Below are positions 36,273 to 45,835 of a stretch of 64,000 bases of DNA, piece after piece. A model generated the notes under the pieces. It saw only the letters and a list, made by a program, of their open reading frames with translations, did not search any database and was not told the origin of the DNA. Numbering within the stretch: position 1 is the first letter of the stretch; each line of letters begins with the position of its first letter. Source of the DNA: Paenarthrobacter sp. A20. Its GTDB lineage: Bacteria; Actinomycetota; Actinomycetes; Actinomycetales; Micrococcaceae. A program made the translations under genes and the position numbers. The stretch covers positions 992,001 to 1,056,000 of the forward strand of contig NZ_JALJWH010000001.1 in NCBI RefSeq assembly GCF_024168825.1. Reading direction: 5' to 3'.

Positions 36273-37040
36273 TCAATGCGTGAAGGTCGGTGGGAGGCAA
36301 GCCCGGTAAACCAGCGAGGCCATTGCTGTGAAGTCGAAAACTGGCAGGCCGGTTTCTCTTGCCAGGCGGTGGGCGTAGGGAGGGATGTCTGAGCATTCCA
36401 ACACCAGTGCACCAACGTCAGGATGGCTGCGGAGCATGTCAGCAACTTCGCCTACCAGCTGGTCCTCAAAGGCTTGGGAGTCGAGATCGGGTTTGCGCTG
36501 AGTGCGGATGACGTCCACGAACTCGGGGCAAGAGTCGACTGCGGCGACGGCCAGAGCTGTTGATTGGCTAACTCCGGACTGTTGAAGGAAACCGTGTTCG
36601 AAAATGCGGTTTCCCGCAGCGGTCACCACACCGACTTTCCGGTCTGGGCCGATCATTCCTGCGACCATCGGGATCAGCATCAGCGGCGAAGTGAAGACTG
36701 GAACATTCAATTCTCGTGCCGCATGTTCCTGGAAGACAGCGAACAGTCCGCACGTCGTTGTAATTGCGGCCGCGCCCTGTCGTTCCAGTTCCAATGCAGC
36801 CGTCATGAAGGCCTCACGGATGGATTGGTCTGGTCCCTGTCCTTCAAGCCACCATCCGGGCCTGATCTTTGCAGTGGCATACTTCACCGGGAAATCGAAG
36901 CTGGACGGGTTGGCCATGTTGCCTCGCGCCTTGGGATAGGTCGAATCCAGCTCAACAATTCCAAGGACCGGACGTGTGGCGTAGTCCCCTGAGGTGAGCC
37001 TTTGCGGAGACGCTTCAGTGTCGTGAGCTGTCGTCGGCAT
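36273..37040 (-). CDS. Aspartate/glutamate racemase superfamily protein
   Basis: 255 residues. Two cysteines in family positions, TTTCGLFAVF (about residue 97) and LVLECSDIPPYA (about residue 215), match the two-base mechanism of Asp/Glu/hydantoin racemases and maleate isomerase. GAGGAGG lies nine bases upstream of the ATG at 37040. The gene overlaps the end of the TctA gene by 26 bases and runs into the sulfatase gene 26 bases on, so it is part of the transporter-sulfatase operon. It may supply the D-form for the FAD oxidase; the substrate is not known. Confidence 0.82.
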   Translation of the reverse strand: MPTTAHDTEASPQRLTSGDYATRPVLGIVELDSTYPKARGNMANPSSFDFPVKYATAKIRPGWWLEGQGPDQSIREAFMTAALELERQGAAAITTTCGLFAVFQEHAARELNVPVFTSPLMLIPMVAGMIGPDRKVGVVTAAGNRIFEHGFLQQSGVSQSTALAVAAVDSCPEFVDVIRTQRKPDLDSQAFEDQLVGEVADMLRSHPDVGALVLECSDIPPYAHRLARETGLPVFDFTAMASLVYRACLPPTFTH

Positions 37041-38568
37041 TGGTGGGTGCCTCCTCTGTAGTTAGCGGCTGGGGGAGGGTGCGCTGCCCTTTGGCCCTCG
37101 CGCGGCGCTTGCGGATAAGGCGGAATGCCGAGTAGGCCGCAGCGGCCACTGCCAGCGCTATCAAGGTTCCAGAGATCGGGCGGGTCATGAAGATCGTCAG
37201 GTCCCCACGTGAGAGCAGGAGTGATTGACGGAAGGCGGGTTCCAGGATGGATCCGAAGACGAATCCGAGGATCAGCGGTCCGCCTTCGAAGCCGGCCTTG
37301 CGGAGGAAGAAGCCGACGATGCCGGCGATGATAGCGACCCAGATGTTGAAAACGTCATTTGCTGCCGAGAAGGCGCCCACGAGGAGTACAAGCATCGTGC
37401 CGGTTGTCATCAAAGCGACAGGCACCCTGGCCACCTTCACCCATACCCGGACGAGCGGCAGGTTGAGGATCAGGAGCACAAGGTTACCGATGAACATCGA
37501 GGCGATCACGCCCCAAAAGATGTCAGGATGTTCCACGACCAAGGAAGGGCCCGGCGTGATGCCCTGGATCAAGAGAGCGCCGAAGATGACGGCAAGAATG
37601 GGATTGGGAGGCAACCCCAAAGTCAGTAGCGGGATGAATGTCGCAACGGCTCCAGCGTTGTTTGCCGTCTCAGGCCCGGCAACCCCTTCGATGGCGCCCT
37701 TGCCGAAGCGGCTTGGGTCTTTGGCTAGGCGCCGTTCGAGCGAGTAGGACGCCACGGAGGGAAGATCCCCGCCACCGCCCGGGACGGTTCCCAAAAGACT
37801 GCCCAGGATCGAGCCCCGAATGATCGGTCCGGCGCTCCGGCGCATGTCGTCTCGCGTAGGAAGTACCTTCCCGACGGGGCCTGCGGCGGCAGTGGGTGTC
37901 GGCTCCATAAGTCCGGAAAGCAACTCGCTGATGCCATAGACACCAATGATGATGACCACAAGGTTGAACCCGTCCAGCAGTTCGGGCACACCGAAATCCA
38001 AGCGTGGGGCGGCGTCAACGGGGTCCAAACCTACGACAGCCAGCAGAAGACCGATGCCGGCGGAAATGACGCCCTTGATCAGCGGGCCTTGGCTCATAGC
38101 GCTGACCAGCAGCAAGCCCAAGAGTGCAATCACCGTGTATTCCGGGGGGCCAATTCTGAGGCCGAACTCGGCCATGAGCGGAGCGATGAGCACCAGGGCG
38201 CAAGTGGCGACCAGGCCGCCGACGAAGGAGCCGATTGCCGCGATACCCAGGGCCGCGCCGGCTCTTCCTTGGCGTGCCATTTGGTAGCCGTCAAAGGTGG
38301 TCACTACCGAGGCGGACTCGCCAGGAAGTTTTAGTAGCACGGCGGTGATGGTGCCGCCATACATGGCCCCGTAGTAGACGCCGGCCAGCATGATGACAGC
38401 TGTGGAAGGCTCAAGTGTAAAGGTGAGCGGGAGGAGTAAAGCGACCGTTGGTCCCGGGCCCAGCCCGGGAAGAACACCGATCAGCATGCCGATCAGCACA
38501 CCAATCAAGACGAAGAGAAGATTCGCAGGCGTGAAGGCAACCATGAATCCATCAATGATTCCCTGCAT
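37015..38568 (-). CDS. tctA: Tripartite tricarboxylate transporter large permease, TctA
   Basis: 517 residues with about 12 hydrophobic segments. Typical TctA motifs are present: GVLPGLGPGPTVALLLPLTF near the start, AMYGGTITAVLL, and VPGGGGDLPSVASYSLE. With TctB and TctC it forms a secondary transporter that brings organic acids into the cell. Its ATG overlaps the TctB stop by one base (TAATG). It is followed by the racemase and sulfatase genes, so its cargo is probably their substrate. Confidence 0.92.
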   Translation of the reverse strand: MQGIIDGFMVAFTPANLLFVLIGVLIGMLIGVLPGLGPGPTVALLLPLTFTLEPSTAVIMLAGVYYGAMYGGTITAVLLKLPGESASVVTTFDGYQMARQGRAGAALGIAAIGSFVGGLVATCALVLIAPLMAEFGLRIGPPEYTVIALLGLLLVSAMSQGPLIKGVISAGIGLLLAVVGLDPVDAAPRLDFGVPELLDGFNLVVIIIGVYGISELLSGLMEPTPTAAAGPVGKVLPTRDDMRRSAGPIIRGSILGSLLGTVPGGGGDLPSVASYSLERRLAKDPSRFGKGAIEGVAGPETANNAGAVATFIPLLTLGLPPNPILAVIFGALLIQGITPGPSLVVEHPDIFWGVIASMFIGNLVLLILNLPLVRVWVKVARVPVALMTTGTMLVLLVGAFSAANDVFNIWVAIIAGIVGFFLRKAGFEGGPLILGFVFGSILEPAFRQSLLLSRGDLTIFMTRPISGTLIALAVAAAAYSAFRLIRKRRARAKGQRTLPQPLTTEEAPTNADDSSRH

Positions 38569-39116
38569 TAGAGGGACCCTCCAAAGATCAGCCCGGCCGG
38601 CAGTGAAATTCCCAGCCCGACAATGAATATTACGTAGACCGCAGCAGTAAGGATCAATGCCCAAAGCAACGAATACTTCGTTGAGCATCCGTGGAGCACC
38701 TTCAACGAGTAGAAGGCCAGCAGGGCAGCGGCGATCGGCGTTCCGGCCACTAGAAGAAGAGGCACGAAGAGAAGCAGAGGCAGGATGGCCAACGCGAGGA
38801 GCCGCCACTGGCTTATAGTCAGCGGTTGATTCGAAGCCGAATCAAGGTGCGGCGTAAAGAGAAGTACGATGCACAGCACAATGACCACCGAGGCGATAAT
38901 GGCTGGCCAAAATCCGGGACCAGGCGCTGTCGGATCTCCAACCCGGTAACTCAACGAGATAGCGAGTATTGCTGCAGCCGTGGCCATGATGCTCAGGGTG
39001 ACAACGTGTTTGGACAAGAAGCCGTGTCGCTTACGTTCCACGTCCTCGATCCTTTGCTCGTTGTCCGGGACGGTGTTCCCCTCATTGAAGGGCTTTTTGT
39101 TCATATCTACAAGCAT
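38568..39116 (-). CDS. tctB: Tripartite tricarboxylate transporter small permease, TctB
   Basis: 182 residues with four hydrophobic segments after a charged 35-residue N-terminal tail; APGPGFWPAIIASVVI is the typical TctB signature region (GPGxFP in many members). It pairs with TctA. ATGs at 39116 and 39104 and a GTG at 39125 are possible starts; 39116 has GGTGGA before it. The TctC stop lies 11 bases upstream. Confidence 0.85.
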   Translation of the reverse strand: MLVDMNKKPFNEGNTVPDNEQRIEDVERKRHGFLSKHVVTLSIMATAAAILAISLSYRVGDPTAPGPGFWPAIIASVVIVLCIVLLFTPHLDSASNQPLTISQWRLLALAILPLLLFVPLLLVAGTPIAAALLAFYSLKVLHGCSTKYSLLWALILTAAVYVIFIVGLGISLPAGLIFGGSL

Positions 39117-39127
39117 TGCTTCCACCC

Positions 39128-40105
39128 CTACTGGGCGACCTTGATGTCCAATTTCGTGATCAGGTCATTGACTTGGGTCAGGGTCTGGGACATCTGGTCA
39201 TCCAGTCCCGCGCCGGAGACATCCCCGGCCTCGTAAACGCTGTTCTTGAGGAATCCTGAGACCTTCTCGGTTGCCAGGGCGTCCTTGACCGCTCCCTCGA
39301 GAGCATCTGCGATTTCCTTGGGCAAGCCCTTCGGTGCCAGCAACACTTCACTGGCAGTAATGCCTGCGTCAGGGAAGCCCGCTTCACTGACGGTTGGGAC
39401 GTCAGGCAGCTGCTCGACGCGCTTTGGCGTTGAGACGCTCAGGGCTTTGAGCTGACCGGACTTGATGTACGGCAGAGCAACACCAACTTCGGTAGCTGTG
39501 GTGTCCACCTGGCCTCCCAGCAGGGCTGTGACAGATGGCGCGGACCCGTCGAAGGGAACGCCTTGGGCGTCGACCTTAGCGGTACTGAACAAGGAAGCCT
39601 GGCCAACCTGCACCATGCCACCTACGCCCGGGTGGGCATAAGTGAGCTTGCCTGCTTTGAGCATGTCACCCAAGCTGTTCCAAGGAGAGTCTGCTTTCAC
39701 GACTTGAACCAAACCGTATGAGCTCTCCTCCGCAATCGGGTCAAAATTCTCCGACGTGTAGGACGTGTTGCGCAGCTTCTGCTGCGCTGTGAAGGCAAAG
39801 CTGTTGGTCGACAGCAGCGTGTAACCGTCGGGCTTGGCCTTGCTCACGGCATCAGTGCCCAACACTCCTGCTGCCCCGGGCTTGTTCTCGACGATGAACG
39901 TACCGTCCAACTCGTCCTCTAGCTGAGAGGCGATCTGGCGCGCCACAGCATCACTGCCACCACCGGCATTGAACGGAACAACGATCTTTACCGGACTCTT
40001 GGGGTAATTCTGCACAGCGTTGGCAGCTCCACCTGAACCGCAGGATGCCGTACCGAGGAGAACGACGGCAAGAGCAGCGAGGGAGGGAAATAGACGTTTC
40101 TTCAC
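39128..40105 (-). CDS. tctC: Tripartite tricarboxylate transporter substrate-binding lipoprotein, TctC
   Basis: 325 residues. The signal peptide runs to a lipobox TASCG at about residue 22, so it is anchored outside the membrane. The mature protein has the TctC pattern: PVKIVVPFNAGGGSDAVARQ, then VENKPGAAGVLGTDAVSKAK and DGYTLLSTN. TctC proteins bind carboxylate-bearing ligands with high affinity. The GTG at 40105 has GGAG eight bases upstream. It heads the tctC-tctB-tctA-racemase-sulfatase operon. Confidence 0.92.
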   Translation of the reverse strand: MKKRLFPSLAALAVVLLGTASCGSGGAANAVQNYPKSPVKIVVPFNAGGGSDAVARQIASQLEDELDGTFIVENKPGAAGVLGTDAVSKAKPDGYTLLSTNSFAFTAQQKLRNTSYTSENFDPIAEESSYGLVQVVKADSPWNSLGDMLKAGKLTYAHPGVGGMVQVGQASLFSTAKVDAQGVPFDGSAPSVTALLGGQVDTTATEVGVALPYIKSGQLKALSVSTPKRVEQLPDVPTVSEAGFPDAGITASEVLLAPKGLPKEIADALEGAVKDALATEKVSGFLKNSVYEAGDVSGAGLDDQMSQTLTQVNDLITKLDIKVAQ

Positions 40106-40134
40106 AGTGACACTCCGTTGAAGTAGGATGCTGA

Positions 40135-40145
40135 TTGTTAGACGA
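40135..40145. promoter_or_regulatory. Degenerate FCD-type operator upstream of tctC, site 4
   Basis: TTGTTAGACGA matches the TTGTCTGACAA consensus at eight of eleven positions. It lies 30 bases upstream of tctC and between tctC and the divergent formylglycine-generating enzyme gene, so it could link both to the FCD regulator. Confidence 0.35.
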
Positions 40146-40282
40146 TCTGCATTCAGGCTAGTTACTTGGGTCACACAATTCAAGGGGTGGTCGGAAATAG
40201 CGGCAGCCAATCACGGGGCTACGTCAGCCCGACGTCGCTGCATGGCTGAGTAAGCGGGCCGCGTACAAAGAAGAAGGAACAC

Positions 40283-41257
40283 ATGGAGACACGTCAGGAC
40301 TCGGAAGAACCCGAAAGCAGGGCATGTTGTACGCCGCCGCGTCGGGCCGCAGCTCCGGTCAGCTCAATGAATCTGTCGGGAATCACAGGAGGGCTGAGGG
40401 GCGCGATCTCCCACGAAGATGTACGCATTCCGGCCGGCAACTTCCGTATGGGCGATGCCTTCGGAGAGGGGTACCCAGCAGACGGCGAGGGTCCGGTTCA
40501 TGAAGTAGAACTCGACAGCTTCCAAATCGATGTCGTAACCGTGACCAACGAAATGTTTGCTACTTTCGTCCAAGCCACCGGGTACACGACAGAAGCGGAA
40601 GTCTTCGGCTCATCCGCGGTGTTCCACCTGATTTCCACCGCCCCTCAGAGCTATGTCCTAGGCGTTGCTGAGGGAGCGCCATGGTGGCTAAATGTCCAGG
40701 GTGCAGATTGGGCCCACCCGGCTGGGCCATCATCGACAGTCGAGGAAATACTCGACCATCCCGTGGTGCACGTGTCCCACAACGACGCCAAAGAGTACTG
40801 CCGCTGGTCAGGCCGCCGGCTACCGACAGAAGCTGAATGGGAATTCGCCGCCCGGGGCGGTCAGAGCGGCAAGCGCTATCCCTGGGGGGACGAACTGACG
40901 CCCCAGGACGAACACCGTTGCAACATTTGGCAGGGCACGTTCCCGCAGTCGAACACCATCGAAGACGGATATCTTGGCACCGCTCCCGTACGTTCCTACC
41001 CGCCTAACGGGTACGGACTCCATGAAATGGCAGGGAACGTCTGGGAGTGGTGCTCAGACTGGTTTCTGCCCAAGTATTACCGCGCCTCGCCTTCTAGCAA
41101 CCCCTCGGGCCCAAGCATAGGGGCGGGACGAGTCATGCGTGGTGGCTCCTACCTCTGCCACGAGTCGTACTGTAACCGCTACCGCGTAGCTGCAAGGACA
41201 GCTAACTCCCCGGAATCATCGTCCGGTAACTGCGGGTTTCGAACGGTAACCATCTAA
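40283..41257 (+). CDS. Formylglycine-generating enzyme (sulfatase-modifying factor)
   Basis: 324 residues. VRIPAGNFRMGDAFGEGYPADGE, GRRLPTEAEWEFAARGG, YGLHEMAGNVWEWCSDWF and MRGGSYLCHESYCNRYRVAA are the SUMF1/FGE signatures. The catalytic pair is Cys292 and Cys297, five residues apart as in the actinobacterial enzyme. It oxidises the CxPSR cysteine of sulfatases to formylglycine. AAGGA is five bases before the ATG. It is divergent from tctC; the sulfatase at 34657 is its obvious client. Confidence 0.92.
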   Translation: METRQDSEEPESRACCTPPRRAAAPVSSMNLSGITGGLRGAISHEDVRIPAGNFRMGDAFGEGYPADGEGPVHEVELDSFQIDVVTVTNEMFATFVQATGYTTEAEVFGSSAVFHLISTAPQSYVLGVAEGAPWWLNVQGADWAHPAGPSSTVEEILDHPVVHVSHNDAKEYCRWSGRRLPTEAEWEFAARGGQSGKRYPWGDELTPQDEHRCNIWQGTFPQSNTIEDGYLGTAPVRSYPPNGYGLHEMAGNVWEWCSDWFLPKYYRASPSSNPSGPSIGAGRVMRGGSYLCHESYCNRYRVAARTANSPESSSGNCGFRTVTI

Positions 41258-41458
41258 TGAGCCGACAGACCACCGAGGAACAGGGGGAGGAAGTGCAAGC
41301 AGCGTTACTCGAGCGCGCACACCTTGATCCTGCCGTCCGCAGCGGCTTATCGGCTCGGATCCTGCGAGGGGGTAGCGAGCCCGATCCGCGCTTCACTCTG
41401 GGCCTCGGTCAAGGTTTCACGACTGACGGATTGAACGGGTTGGGTGTTCGGCCACGTA

Positions 41459-42938
41459 TTATGCCCTTTTCTTCTTTTCCGGCCACGGGCCAACAGGCTC
41501 CTTGCGCGACGAGTCCACGGTGGACGTGTCGGCGAGGTCGCCTACCTTGTGGACCTTCAGGGAGTTGGTGGAACCGGCCTGTCCTGGAGGCGAACCGGCT
41601 GCGATGACCACCAGGTCGCCTTCCTCCACAAGCTTCATGTCCAGAAGGCTGCGGTCAACCTGTGCAGTCATTTCGTCGGTGTGGCCCACGGTGGGGACCA
41701 GTACCGGCTGAATGCCCCAGGTGAGTGCCAGCTGGTTCCAGACGTGCTCCACCGGGGTGAAGGCGAAGACGGGCTTGACGGGGCGCAGACGCGAGAGGCG
41801 TCGTGCCGAGTCGCCGGACTGGGTGAAAGTACAGATGTACTTCGCGTCCAGCTGGTCGGCGATTTCGACGGCGGCGCGGGTGATGGCCGCGGGTCTTGGG
41901 CTTGGTGCCCAGCGGGGGTACGCGCTCAAGACCGTGCACTTCGGTGGACTCGATGATCCTTGCCATGACCTTGACGGTCTCGATGGGGTACTGGCCCACG
42001 GAGGTTTCGCCGGACAGCATCACCGCGTCGGCGCCGTCGAGAACTGCGTTGGCGCAGTCGGAAGCCTCGGCGCGCGTCGGACGCGGGTTGTCGATCATGG
42101 ACTCGAGGACCTGGGTGGCCACGATGACCGGCTTGGCCCAACGGCGTGCCAATTCAATGGCGCGCTTCTGGACGATCGGCACCTCTTCAAGCGGCAGTTC
42201 CACACCGAGGTCGCCACGGGCAACCATGATCGCGTCGAAGGCGTCGATGATTTCGTGGAGCTGCTCCACTGCCTGAGGCTTCTCGATCTTGGCGATCACC
42301 GGTACGCGGCGGCCTTCTTCATCCATGATCTCGTGGACGCGCTTGATGTCTGATGCATCACGCACGAACGAGAGGGCGATGAGGTCAGCGCCACGCTTGA
42401 GGGCCCAACGGAGGTCGTCCTCGTCCTTTTCGCTCAAAGCGGGGACGTTGACGGCAACACCGGGCAGGTTGATGCCCTTGTTGTTGGATACCTTGCCGCC
42501 GACTGTCACGACAGTGACCACCTTGACGTCGTCTACTTCCACGGCACGCAGTGCCACCTTGCCATCGTCAATGAGCAGGGCGTCGCCCACGTTGACGTCT
42601 TCGGTAAGGCTCTTGAGCGTGGTGGAGCAGATGTCCTTGGTGCCGGGGACATCTTCGGTGGTGATGGTGAAGGTGTCTCCGACGGCCAACTCGTGGGGTC
42701 CGTCAACAAAACGGCCAAGACGGATCTTGGGTCCTTGGAGGTCGGCCATGATGGCCACAGGCTTGCCGAGCTGGGCAGCAGCCTTGCGGACGTTTTCGTA
42801 GGTGATGTCATGCACGGAGTAGTCGCCGTGGCTCATGTTCATGCGAGCAACGTCGACGCCGGCCTCCAGCACCGCGAGGGTGTTCTCGAAGCTGGAGATA
42901 GCCGGTCCGAAAGTTGCCACAATTTTCGCGCGTCGCAT
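41459..42938 (-). pseudogene. pyk: Pyruvate kinase, frame broken near codon 350
   Basis: The first 350 or so codons from the ATG at 42938 encode a normal pyruvate kinase ([33 protein letters not shown], the active-site [10 protein letters not shown] and [13 protein letters not shown]). After GTKPKTRG, at about 41888, the frame is lost; the correct C-terminal part ([20 protein letters not shown] to PEKKKRA) continues in another frame to the TAA at 41459. A net shift of +1 (for example a five-base loss in a GC-rich TRGGAIT stretch) explains this. It may be a real mutation or a sequence error. It lies at the end of the tartrate cluster. Confidence 0.85.
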
Positions 42939-43041
42939 ATACCTACCCTTGTACCTTTCTGTTGTCTGGATTTCGGGCATGGAAACACTCGCCTGCGTTT
43001 CCCCGGGCGGGTGTTTCTGCTTCCGGCGGTATGTAGTTCGG

Positions 43042-44202
43042 CTAGAGGAGGCTTGTTCCGATGTCTTTGCCGATTTGTTGGAGCAGGGCGGCGGAGAGAT
43101 AGGAGTCTTTGGAGGAGTCTTGATCGGTGTATTCGGTCAGGGTGTAGACCCGGGTGAGGGCCATCTCGGACCATCGGTTCTGGGGGAGCAATGAGCGGCC
43201 GGCCACGGCGATGATAGGGAGGGTGCCTGAGCGTCGTGCAACAGCAGCGGGCAGTTTCCCGGCCAAGGTTTGTTCGTCGATGCTTCCTTCTCCGGTGATC
43301 ACCACGTCGCAGCTGTCCTTGCGGGTGTTGAAGTCCAGCAGGTCCAGGAAGTAGTCGGCTCCGGATACCTGTTTGGCGCCCAGGAGCAGGCAGGCGTAGC
43401 CAATGCCACCGGCGCTTCCGGCGCCTTCATGTGCTGCCAGTGACTCGGCGTCGGCGAATCCGGCTTCTGCCATCTTGGTCACGAAGTGCCTCAGACTCTC
43501 ATCAAGGAATGCAACGTCCTCCCTCGTGGCACCCTTTTGTGGGGCGAAGACCGCCGGTGCGCCGTGGGGGCCACGGAGGGGGTTGTGGACATCGCTCGCA
43601 ACGACAAGTTCGGTGTCGTGCAGTTCCGGGAGGGCGGTGCGGTGAACGGATTGGATCTGTCCCAACGCCGCTCCACTGCCATAGAGCTGGTGCCCTTCGG
43701 AGTCGTGGAAGCTGTAGCCCAGGGCGGTGAGCATTCCCATGCCGCCGTCGGTGCTTGCGCTGCCGCCCAATGCCAGCACGATCTTTGCAGGTTTAAGGCT
43801 GAGCGCGAACTGGACGGCTTCACCGAATCCGCGGCTGGAGGAGTTCAATGCTTCCAGTTCGCCTCCGGGTAGCAGTCCGAGCCCGCAGGTGTTGGCCACC
43901 TCGACGACGGCGGTGCTGCCGTCGAATGCGATGCTGGTTTGGACGGGCTGTCCGGTGGGGCCGACCACAGTGTAGTTGTGGCGGGTGAATCCGGAGGTGA
44001 CGGCGGCATCGACGCTCCCGTCACCTCCGTCCGCCAGGGGAAGCAGTTCACAATGAACTGCTCCGGCCGTGCCTGGGACGTTCGCGGCGGAGCGGATCCC
44101 TGTTGCCAGGGCCTGCGCTACTTCGCTGGCTGTGAGGCTGCCCTTGAACTTGTCGGGTGCGATGAGGGTCCGCACGGTTTTGGGGCCGGTGGTTGTGTTC
44201 AT
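43042..44202 (-). CDS. Glycerate kinase (GarK/GlxK family), tartrate-cluster copy
   Basis: 386 residues. It has [20 protein letters not shown] at the start, [14 protein letters not shown], the glycine-rich [20 protein letters not shown] and [19 protein letters not shown]. It phosphorylates D-glycerate, here the likely product of tartrate dehydrogenase/decarboxylase. The start is five bases after the DctA stop, so it is in one operon with it, and pyruvate kinase follows. It is about as long as the copy at 15877 but clearly different in sequence. Confidence 0.92.
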   Translation of the reverse strand: MNTTTGPKTVRTLIAPDKFKGSLTASEVAQALATGIRSAANVPGTAGAVHCELLPLADGGDGSVDAAVTSGFTRHNYTVVGPTGQPVQTSIAFDGSTAVVEVANTCGLGLLPGGELEALNSSSRGFGEAVQFALSLKPAKIVLALGGSASTDGGMGMLTALGYSFHDSEGHQLYGSGAALGQIQSVHRTALPELHDTELVVASDVHNPLRGPHGAPAVFAPQKGATREDVAFLDESLRHFVTKMAEAGFADAESLAAHEGAGSAGGIGYACLLLGAKQVSGADYFLDLLDFNTRKDSCDVVITGEGSIDEQTLAGKLPAAVARRSGTLPIIAVAGRSLLPQNRWSEMALTRVYTLTEYTDQDSSKDSYLSAALLQQIGKDIGTSLL

Positions 44203-44207
44203 GTCAG

Positions 44208-45686
44208 TTAGACAGTCTCCGAGTGGGTGGGGCGAGTCCCTGCTGGGGCAAGCTCGGTAACTGGGCCTGCGGGCTTGGAAACACTTTCCTTGGATCCGTG
44301 GTGGCCGTATTCGGTGAGGTCTTCATCGATGTCGGTGACCTCCTCAAGGTGGATGGGGTCCTCCGAGGGCATGGGCTCGACGGTTTCGCCGGCGAAGACG
44401 CGGCGGGCGCGGTCTGCGTCGAGTGTGCGGTCCCACCAGGCGATGAAGAGGGTGGCTACGGCGTTTCCGGTGAAGTTCACCAGGGCGCGGCATTCGGACA
44501 TGAACTTGTCGATGCCGAAGATGAGCATGATGCCGGCCGCGGGGATGGTGCCGATGGTGGTCAGGGTTGCGGTCAGGGCGATGAATCCGCCACCGGCAAC
44601 TCCTGCCGCGCCCTTGGATGTCAGCAGCATGACTGCGAGGAGACCCAGTTGCTGGCCGATGGTGAGGTCCGTGTTGGTGGCCTGAGCGATGTAGAGGGCA
44701 GCGAGGGAGAGGTAGATCGCGGCCCCGTCGAGGTTGAAGCTGTATCCGGTGGGAACAACCAGGCCTACTGTTTCCTTCTTCACGCCGGCGTGCTCCAGCT
44801 TGCGCATCAGGCCGGGCAGGGCAGGTTCCGCGGTGGAGGTGCCCAGGATGAGCATGTACTCCTCCTTCAGGTGGCGGATCATCGTAAAGATGTTCAGCTT
44901 CAGGAAAGCCATGACGGAACCGAGGACAACGACGACGAAGAGGATCGAGGTGACGTAGAACAGGGCGATCAGTCCGCCCATGCTGGTCAGCGACGAGACA
45001 CCGTACTTGCCCACAGCGAAGGCCATCGCGCCGAAGGCACCGATGGGGGCGGCCTTCATGATGAAGCTCAGGATCTTGAACATGACACCGGTGAGGCGCT
45101 GCACACCGTCCAGTACAGGGGCGCCGACCTTGCCCATGGCGTTCAGGGCGATGCCGAAGACCACGGCGATGAAGATGATCTGCAGGATGTCGCCCTCGAC
45201 GAAAGGGCCAACAATGCTGTTCGGGATGATGTGCGTGAGGAATTGCCACCATTCCTGGTGCGCGCCTGCGTCAATCAGCTTTGCCGCGGAATCAGAGGTC
45301 TTGATGGTGCTGGCGTCCGCGTTGACGCCGTCGCCCAGACGGAAGATGTTGATGGCCACGAGGCCGAAGACCATTGCGAAAATGGTGCCGACTTGAAAGT
45401 ACGTCAGGGCCTTCAGGCCGGTCATGCCGACCTTTTTCAGGTCAGCGACGCTGGCGATTCCGCCAACGATGGTGAGGAACACGATGGGGCCGATGAGCAT
45501 CTTCATCGAGTTCACGAACGTAGTGCCGATGGGCTCCATGGCGATTCCGACGGCCGGTGCCAGCCAGCCGACCAGGATGCCGATAACAATGGCTGTCAGT
45601 ACCCAGAAGTAAAGCTGCCGGTACCAGCGGGTTTTGGGCGCCTTCGTGGCTGCCGCTGTTCCGCCGGCGGTGTTGATGTGATCCAT
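44208..45686 (-). CDS. dctA: Dicarboxylate/cation symporter, DctA-type
   Basis: 492 residues with about eight membrane segments and two re-entrant hairpins. Characteristic parts are MLIGPIVFLTIVGGIASVAD, ILGTSTAEPALPGLMRKLE, VVPTGYSFNLDGAAIYLSLA and LLTSKGAAGVAGGGFIAL. DctA proteins import C4-dicarboxylates with Na+ or H+. Its placement between tartrate dehydrogenase and glycerate kinase points to tartrate as a cargo. The ATG at 45686 has GAGGTAGGA upstream. The C-terminal 60 residues are an acidic tail. Confidence 0.9.
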   Translation of the reverse strand: MDHINTAGGTAAATKAPKTRWYRQLYFWVLTAIVIGILVGWLAPAVGIAMEPIGTTFVNSMKMLIGPIVFLTIVGGIASVADLKKVGMTGLKALTYFQVGTIFAMVFGLVAINIFRLGDGVNADASTIKTSDSAAKLIDAGAHQEWWQFLTHIIPNSIVGPFVEGDILQIIFIAVVFGIALNAMGKVGAPVLDGVQRLTGVMFKILSFIMKAAPIGAFGAMAFAVGKYGVSSLTSMGGLIALFYVTSILFVVVVLGSVMAFLKLNIFTMIRHLKEEYMLILGTSTAEPALPGLMRKLEHAGVKKETVGLVVPTGYSFNLDGAAIYLSLAALYIAQATNTDLTIGQQLGLLAVMLLTSKGAAGVAGGGFIALTATLTTIGTIPAAGIMLIFGIDKFMSECRALVNFTGNAVATLFIAWWDRTLDADRARRVFAGETVEPMPSEDPIHLEEVTDIDEDLTEYGHHGSKESVSKPAGPVTELAPAGTRPTHSETV

Positions 45687-45835
45687 GATTCCTACCTCGT
45701 TGTGGAATAGCTGGAGAGTCTTTGATGAATGTGGGGCCGACAGAAATGAGCGGCGGCGGTATGCTGCACCGCCGCCCATTCCGGGCTGTGTACTGAGCGC
45801 CAGGGCTGGTCGGCCCCGGCGGCCGGAGTTTCTGG

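Noticed and set aside
41257..41607. ORF starting in the TAATGA overlap after the formylglycine-generating enzyme gene
   Set aside because: It runs into the opposite strand of pyruvate kinase, its second half is the shadow of that gene, and no family is recognised. A short real peptide at its start cannot be excluded.
44193..45710. Very long plus-strand ORF opposite dctA
   Set aside because: Acidic, His/Gly/Asp-rich translation typical of a shadow; dctA on the other strand has complete family motifs and a ribosome site.
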